From Rosellinia necatrix (Eukaryota > Ascomycota > Sordariomycetes > Xylariales > Xylariaceae): a DNA stretch of 64,000 nucleotides. A program made the position numbers and the translations under genes. This document shows positions 57,601 through 64,000 of the stretch, one piece after another. The notes under the pieces were generated by a model that saw only the letters and a program-made list of their open reading frames with translations, did not search any database and was not told where the DNA came from. The stretch lies in NCBI GenBank assembly GCA_021209875.1, contig JAGYVD010000005.1, forward strand, positions 4,502,001-4,566,000, written 5' to 3'. The number at the start of each line of letters is the position of its first letter. Position 1 is the first letter of the stretch.

Positions 57601-60090
57601 TGATCGACACACCATTCGACGGTGACACCCAAAAACGACAGGAAAAAGAAATCATCAATCCCTTTTTGTTTTCTTTTTATCCTTTTTTTAGGTTATATAC
57701 TATATGTAAGTACAAGATAGGTGCTTAGCGTACCAATCATCTACTCGTCATCTTCTTCAGCCTGTCTCGACAACGGACAACGGCAAAGTTGCTGTAGTGC
57801 GATGAGCCATAGTAGGTAGGCAGTCGAACACGGATATCTACCAACCTACCTAGTTATCTTCTTGATTCTGGGTACTGTAGGTGTCCAGTAGCTCAGCCAG
57901 GTGGACGGTGTTCACGGTGCACCACACACGGCGCAACACGGACCTCCACAACCCCCATACCTTAAGCACCTGTAACTCGCACCGCACCATACATACCATA
58001 CCATACCTTCTCCTGGTAATTACAGGCAGGTTCAGGTAGCTAGGTTAGGTATCTCTGAGGCGCCCTATCATGCCATTGTATACTACCCATCTCTAGTGTC
58101 CGTGCTGGATCGGAACTATCTTAACCGCCAGCTCGGGACAGGACAGAACCTCGATGGCCAAGAAGTCATTTCTTGGTCATAAGTCTGGTTCCCGTCTGTA
58201 TTTCATTTCCTATTGTTACTCTTCTACAGATAACTACTAGAGGCACATACCTGTATTATACACAGGTACTATACAGCACCATAGCAGTCGTTGCCATTTT
58301 CCTCGCCATTCCTACTGCTACTGTTGCTGCTGCTGCAATTTTCACCACTCCCCCTTCCCCCCTCCCCCCTCCCTCCATGTCGCTCGGGGCGTCTATCGCT
58401 CGAACTAGCACAGACAGACAGACTGACCGACTGACTGGCACAGACAGACATTCTGAGGCACCGTAGGGTTCCCTGCCTGGGTACTGTAGCCTCGAGTCGG
58501 CTTCAATTAGGTATTGGTAACTAACTGTATCCACACAACCGTCCACATTTAGACTTTCCTCCCTCCCAAAACCCGCAACCTAGTGCCAATTTGGGTACAC
58601 ACAGTGGCTACCTACACTACACTGCCATCCCCCTGGGGCACGGGACCCCCCCGGTTCTACCCAAATACTAGTTATCGAGGTGTCCTGCCCGTCCTCAGCC
58701 CTGTTCACACTGTCATCCCATCCCATCCCCATCCATCACCACGCCTCTGGCCCTTTGGTCTGATTAATCACCTCCGGCCTTCCCTCCCTCTCTCTACCCT
58801 ACCTACCCAATCCACATTTATCCTGCACCAAATCCAACCGTCGAACCGACCACCCGACCGATCGTCTCTGCAAGGCGTCGCCGCCTTCGCTTGCTGTTCC
58901 CGCTACCTTACCGCTACCAACCACCACCTGCAACACCACTACCACCACTACCACCACCGCCCTCTCTCGTTCGACTCCCGCGCGCGCGTGTGTGTGTGTG
59001 TGCCCTTGCCGCCATACCGCCTTACCGCCCTGCCGACATACCACCATACTTACCACCACCCACCCGCAGCTTAATCTGACGACGCATCTGCAAATCTATC
59101 GGGTCTGCACGCCCTCCCTTTTCGATCGTTGCCGGCAACAGCCAACAACAGCCAACCGCCAGACGAGAGCCGACCGACGGTATTCCAGAATCCCTTGCGA
59201 CTTCGCCATCACGCTCCTGGCTTCCCAGCTGACCCGTCGCCGATACTCGATTCCGCTTCTTTACAAGGCGACAACACACGCCGGAAGTCTAGCGAGTCTC
59301 GCCCGCCAGTCATCCTCGGCCACAGCTACTCACTACCCACCTGCCAGCACCGACAGACGACCGTGTCGTCGTGGTGCCGGTCGCGGGCCGTAGTCCGCTG
59401 CCGATCCACCGAGACCGAAAGTGTCGCGCGTGCAAGGGCGCATCCGTTGCTCGTCCGGTACACTTCAAACGCCTCTCTCGTCTTATCCCGCCTTGGCCAT
59501 GTACTGCTGGATCCGGAGCTCGTGACAGCGACTGGTCTCCATCTCCATCTCATCCATTTCCCTGCATGCCTGCCACACCATATCGAGTGCCATCATTTGA
59601 AGTGGAGCCGCTCGGTCAACCACAGTAGCAGTAGCAGTAGCAATAGCAGCAGGAGCAGCACCACTGCTAGCAGCAGCAGCAGCATCACTACTACTACCAT
59701 CACCACCATCACCACCTGTAGCAGCTCGCGCACTTCTTTATCCCGCCCCATTCGCCTGCCTTTTCTGGGTCGGACTCGCAGTTTCCATCCAGAGCAGCTT
59801 TGGGCCACCGCGTCGCGGCCTCACGGAGTCGCAGGTTCCTAACTCACCGCGCCCCAAACGACTAGTGGCCCCTTGTAGGCTCTCGTCGCAAGGCACATCG
59901 CACTATCTCTCTCATCCCATCGCTCTCCTTGTCGTGGTGCATCGATCGGCGGAGCTACGACGCGTATATCAGCCCGCCATCCCATAGTTGTGGCGTAGCG
60001 CGCATCCCTTACACCAATCCATACGCGCATGATATATCGTAAGCTATCCCACGTCGATATCCACACGGTGGATAATCGACAATATCAGAA
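54677..60090. other. 5.4-kb spacer upstream of the PtaB-like gene
   Basis: No conserved gene seen. A 104-codon frame at 55556-55870 continues after its stop into another at 55873-56091, but with no family resemblance. The 57150-57560 part is dense in CCTAC/AACCCA repeats, and 58170-60090 is pyrimidine- and CACC-rich with (GT)n at 58989-59001 and CAGCAG/CACCAT triplets at 59620-59720. The last ~2 kb probably includes a long promoter or 5' leader, common for regulators of this type, but I cannot prove it. Confidence 0.5.
57470..57555. repeat. CCTAC-type tandem repeats
   Basis: AATCCAACCT units followed by about nine CTAC units. Confidence 0.8.
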
Positions 60091-60940
60091 ATGATGGCGA
60101 GTATGGCCCCGGGCTTCCACCCATCCATGCAACAGCACCCTGTCCACCCCGGCCATCCTATGGGAGCGCCAGGTATGGCTCATAATCCAAGTCAACCTGG
60201 AGCCCAGCCAGGTATGCCACCCCAGATGACCCATCTGGCCGCCTCCGGCCCTGGCGTACAAGCGAATCCTGCCGCCATGATGGGAGCTATGCCTCAAGGT
60301 GCGGGCGGCCCAAATACCCATGCTCTACAGCACTTGAGCCCGCAGATATTTCAACAGCAATCCTACAGTGAGTACTGTCCAGCGCTGGATCATCGCCAAG
60401 ATGGAGTCAATGGCGATCCACGTACCATTGCTAACGTGCCATTGTAGTGACAGCCCAGAGCCCGAATATAAGTACGGGTATGTACATGCAGCAACAACAG
60501 CGGATGCTTCAACAGAGACAGGCCATGTTTCAGCAACAAATGATGGGTGGCATGCCCGTCATGGGGAGTATGAACCCACAGCAGTTTTCACAGCTAGGAC
60601 GAGGTGGCATACAACCACGGATGCCGGGGCATATGCCACAAGGTCATCTGACACAAGGAAGTCAACATCCTCAACAAGTAAGTAACAATCAAGTTCGGTA
60701 ATAGATGGCTCGCAATCTTCTACTGTGCCTTCACGCTATATTTTTAAGGCTCTGTTACTAATGTGTCAACATATACAGCATATGGCATTACAACAGCACA
60801 TTTTACAACAGCAGCAGCAAGCGGCTCATGCTGCGAATAATGCGATGCATCAAGGCGGGCAGCCAGGCCACCCGGGCCATATGACACCACATCAACTTCA
60901 AAATATACAACAGCAGCAGCAGCAACAGCAACAACAGCAA

Positions 60941-60978
<38 letters not shown>

Positions 60979-61327
60979 GCAGCAACAACAACAGCAACAG
61001 CAACAACAGCAGCAGCAACAACAAAACCAGCTTGCTCAGTCTATGGCGCAGCAAATGCCGGCGACGGTTGCGCAAAACCCACAAACTCAAGCTCAACCCC
61101 AATCTCAACAACAACAACCTCAACCACAACAGCCTCAGCAACAGGGCCAACAACAGCAGCAGGGCCAACATCAAGCCCAGCAAGCGTCAGCGGGCGCCCA
61201 GGGCCCTCAAAGGGCAGCCACGCCCGCCAGTGGTCAGGCCAACCAGGCACAAGCCCAAGGGCCAACCGCAACCCAGCCTAACCAGCCACAGCAACAACAG
61301 CCAACGCAGCAGCAGGTCCAGCAAGCC

Positions 61328-61372
<45 letters not shown>

Positions 61373-61501
61373 GCCCAGCAGCAACAGCAAGCCCAGCAGC
61401 AGCAACAACAGCAACAAGCACAGGCACAACAGCAGGCACAACAGCAACAGGCACAGGCACAGGCGCAGGCACAGGCGCAGGCGCAGGCTCAGGCTCAGGC
61501 G

Positions 61502-61542
<41 letters not shown>

Positions 61543-63193
61543 GCAAGCACAGGCACAGGCACAGGCACAAGCCCAGAGCCAACCAGCTAACCAACCTCAA
61601 CCACCTAATGCACAGTTACTTCAAGCACACCAACAACAGTTAGCTAACTTCCAGATGCAACAAGCTCAGCAGCAGCACAAGAACGACGGCATAATGAAGG
61701 GTCACTGTGTACTCAAATTGATGCAATTTAGCGAACATTTAAGCAATTTTTCGGTTCGTCGCAGTTGCCAAAACTCCTTCAAGTTGTGTACCTCTAACAC
61801 TTTGACTAGACTGTTAAGGGCAATAAGGACGATGTCAACTATTGGCAGATGTTTGTTGAACGATTTTTCTCGATGAGGGGTGTCTTCCGGCTATCACTCC
61901 CGCTTAGCGGATTGGACCAATCCAGCGAAGAACACGTGCCAGAAAGCAAGCTCTATGAAATAGTGCAGCCAGCACTAGCCAGATATTTCCACACGCATTT
62001 TCAGAGCGGTACTCGTCAGATACAATTGGTCTTCGATAAGGGCGCTCACGACAGACAACTACCTAATGGGTCTCACTTGGTAGAGCATCCCAAAGTCAGC
62101 CTGATATATTGGTTTGAGAACTCTCATGTGCGTGTTCCTAAAGCGCGACAAAACCACCCACTAACACGTCTTGTCTGCTAATACGTCTGTGTCAGGTTGT
62201 TGCCACCGGACCACTGAGGGCCCAGTTCGATAGCGATCAGAAGCTGGAGGTACTCGAGTTTTACACGCAAAGCTATGAGGAATATGTTTCAAGGAAGATG
62301 GTTATCGATGCGGCGCGGCCGACGCATCAATGGGCTAAAGAATGGAAGAGGATGAATGGACAAGACGCGAATGCTTCTCCCGAAATGAGTAAGAAGGGCA
62401 AGGCAAAGCAGATGAAGTCACCGCCGAATCCACCTCCCGACTTCATGATGCCTCATTCCGCCGTCAAGGGAAACATGGGCATTACGGAACCCGTCTTCCA
62501 ATTTCTTGAGGTACGCATCCCTAAACCTCCTATGGACCCCGGCTTGCGAACTAACCATGATGATCTAGATTGTCGAGGTAATGGGTCAAATGAACGTAAG
62601 TATAGGATATCATCAACATTCCCAGCATTGGTAGACGTGACGCGCTGTTTCCCCACCTAGCAATTCAACTCTTATTCGTGGCGGTGACTAACTCTTTTTG
62701 CTGTTAGCCGCTGTTTGGCTTCTATCAATCGAATTCAACACTATCTCCATACCAGGCGCTCGAGCAATACGTCAATACTCATATCACCAACGGTGGGCAA
62801 CAAGTGACCATGAATGGGCACCCGCCTAGTAATATGCCACCAAATCAACGAGCGCAGAGTTTTGGTCAGTTCGGCTTAGGCACGTCACCAGCTGCGTCGC
62901 ATCTCCAACTCCCCAATTCCCCCCATATGGGAAGTCCGGCCCAGGGCCACATGCAGGCACCCGGCATGCAGCTCCAGCAAAGCCAGCAAGGAACCAGTTC
63001 CAGCGGGCCGAGCGCCAATACCAGCCCAGCCAGCAACAAACGCAGGAGGCCGTCGACGGTCAAGGCCGAAGAGGACAGTGGGGCTCCCACACCAACCAGT
63101 CTCGGGGCTCCTCCGGTCAACGGCGTGGCCAAGAAGACAAACCCATCTACACCCCGTCTGCCACACAAGCGCCAGAAGGTGGCCCCGGCATAG
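60091..63193 (+). CDS. ptaB: PtaB-like LIM-domain-binding adaptor, transcription co-regulator
   Basis: Seven exons: 60091-60367, 60448-60677, 60779-61753, 61810-62127, 62196-62510, 62569-62595 and 62708-63193; introns 56-112 bp; predicted 875 aa. PtaB/Mfg1-type proteins pair with Flo8/SomA-type factors to control adhesion, development and biofilm. The N-terminus is Met/Gln/Pro-rich. Exon 3 codes for a polyQ tract of about 35 and then (Gln-Ala)n. The LIM-binding domain spans exons 3-6: CVLKLMQFSEHLSNFS, VKGNKDDVNYWQMFVERFFS, YFHTHFQSGTRQIQLVFDKG and VVATGPLRAQFDSDQKLEVL, then FQFLEIVEVMGQMNPLFGFY. The junction FQFLE-IVEVMGQMN-PLFGF uses a 27-bp micro-exon. The C-terminus has a basic NKRRRPS patch and PHKRQK, likely nuclear signals. 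The intron 3 donor (GTTCGT) is weak; other joints are strong. Confidence 0.9.
60910..61026. repeat. CAG/CAA tract coding for polyQ
   Basis: About 38 Gln codons of mixed CAG and CAA. Confidence 0.9.
61450..61572. repeat. CAGGCN hexamer array coding for (Gln-Ala)n
   Basis: About 20 units of CAGGCA/CAGGCG/CAGGCT encode a strict Gln-Ala dipeptide repeat; alanine codons vary in the third base while Gln stays CAG. Confidence 0.92.
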
Positions 63194-64000
63194 TGCAGCG
63201 GCATGGGTTGGACGGGTTCTTTAATTTTCCTCCTCATCATCATTAGCATATCGGCGTTAGGCTGGATATGAACCTGAGTTTTGATTTGCCCACAACTTTC
63301 CGGTGTTGGGGTGGCTGTTTACATATTATGTCGCCGACAAGGCGAACCGCTCTCGACACTCGGGACTGATATCATTGATTTTTTGACCTAGTTATTTTTT
63401 GTTTTGAGCAAATGGTATCTGTTCGTGGGGCGGATCCTTGGTCCTAGAAATAGCGCGCCGTCTTTCAGACAGGAGTGGTGATTCCCGCTGCTGGACGAGA
63501 CGTGACATCTGGTGCAAGGGTGTCCTCCCTCTCTCTCTCCCTCTCTCTCGACAGGCGACAGGCGACGGGCGAGAGGCGAGAGGCGAGAGGCGAGAGACGA
63601 GAGGCGAGAGACGAGAGACGAGCAATGCTACTTAATTCATTGCTCGGCGGGTTTTCGGCTCATGGCCGCGCGCGGGTGTCGAAGGACCCACTAATGCTGA
63701 TGATGAGGACTGTATGAAACTTGGCATTGGCCGATGTACGATATACCTTTTTCTCTTCACCCCATCGTCTATTTTGGCGTTCACGTGTCATACTTGCAAA
63801 AGCGGTGCAAGGAGTAGAGGAGGGTGGGCGGATTCCAAGTCGGGGGGGTCTCCTCACCCCATTGATATAAGAAAAGTTGTTTTTTTTCCCCCCCCCCATT
63901 CCACATTCGCAGAGGACTTCGTCGGCTGTGATGTTTATGCGTAGAGTTACCTTAGAAGGAGACTTCAGATATACCCTTTAAACGATGGTCAGACGGCGGG
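63194..64000. other. 3' flank of the PtaB-like gene
   Basis: No gene seen. It contains a CT-rich tract and a 7-bp GAGAGGC/GAGAGAC minisatellite at about 63553-63623. The window ends in spacer. Confidence 0.55.
63553..63623. repeat. 7-bp GCGAGAG-type minisatellite
   Basis: About ten units of GACAGGC, GAGAGGC and GAGAGAC in a row. Units drift stepwise along the array. Confidence 0.85.

Noticed and set aside
60803..61600. PolyLeu open frames antisense to the PtaB-like gene
   Set aside because: Reverse reading of CAG/CAA repeats.

Overview
The window looks like nuclear DNA of a filamentous ascomycete, most likely a Sordariomycete. The genes have short introns (about 54-124 bp) with GT...AG borders. 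The proteins carry long polyQ and polyA tracts, and several families are typical of Pezizomycotina (Yos9, Btn1, App1, HbrB/Bit61, a PtaB-like LIM-domain-binding adaptor, Gon7, a fungal PD-(D/E)XK family). 5S rRNA genes are dispersed outside the rDNA, and spacers are long and rich in AGGT/ACCT repeats. Coding regions cover well under half of the window; most other open frames are shadows of genes or lie in spacer.

Layout. 1-3.7 kb: spacer with minisatellites. 3.7-5.3 kb (+): ER lectin Yos9. 5.3-10.5 kb: spacer. 10.5-13.6 kb (+): protein with a centrosomin N-terminal motif. 14.1-17.2 kb (+): two tandem 5S rRNA genes, then a PD-(D/E)XK nuclease-like gene bracketed by a diverged ~130-bp direct repeat, then a 3' scrap of a third 5S sequence. 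17.7-19.4 kb (+): HhH-GPD DNA glycosylase with a frameshift. 20.3-21.9 kb (-): Btn1/CLN3. 22.6-23.4 kb (-): possible decayed gene. 24.2-25.6 kb (-): App1-like phosphatidate phosphatase. 28.2-29.4 kb (+): GC-rich acyltransferase of the isopenicillin-N acyltransferase family, followed by a decayed gene on the minus strand. 32.5-33.4 kb (+): Ure2/Gtt-type glutathione transferase. 35.1-37.9 kb (+): SPX-domain phosphate transporter with a C-terminal frameshift. 38.4-40.0 kb (-): ORF1 of a Tad1-like LINE, broken by two stops and lacking ORF2. 40.5-44.0 kb (+): Vps39. 44.4-44.8 kb (-): Gon7. 46.3-47.8 kb (+): secreted leucine aminopeptidase. 48.2-48.6 kb (+): small hypothetical protein. 49.8-52.6 kb (+): TORC2 subunit Bit61/HbrB. 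54.2-54.7 kb (+): DUF985 cupin. 60.1-63.2 kb (+): PtaB-like adaptor with very long Q and QA repeats.

These are mostly independent housekeeping genes rather than a pathway. A loose theme is endomembrane and nutrient control (Yos9 in ERAD, Btn1 and Vps39 at the vacuole, the SPX transporter for phosphate, App1 in lipid and membrane traffic, Bit61 in TORC2). The most unusual stretch is 14.1-17.2 kb, where 5S genes and a nuclease-like gene lie inside repeated flanks. No known gene cluster, CRISPR array or bacterial-type operon is present. Gene models were built by hand from splice signals and protein-family similarity; introns are inferred, not proven.
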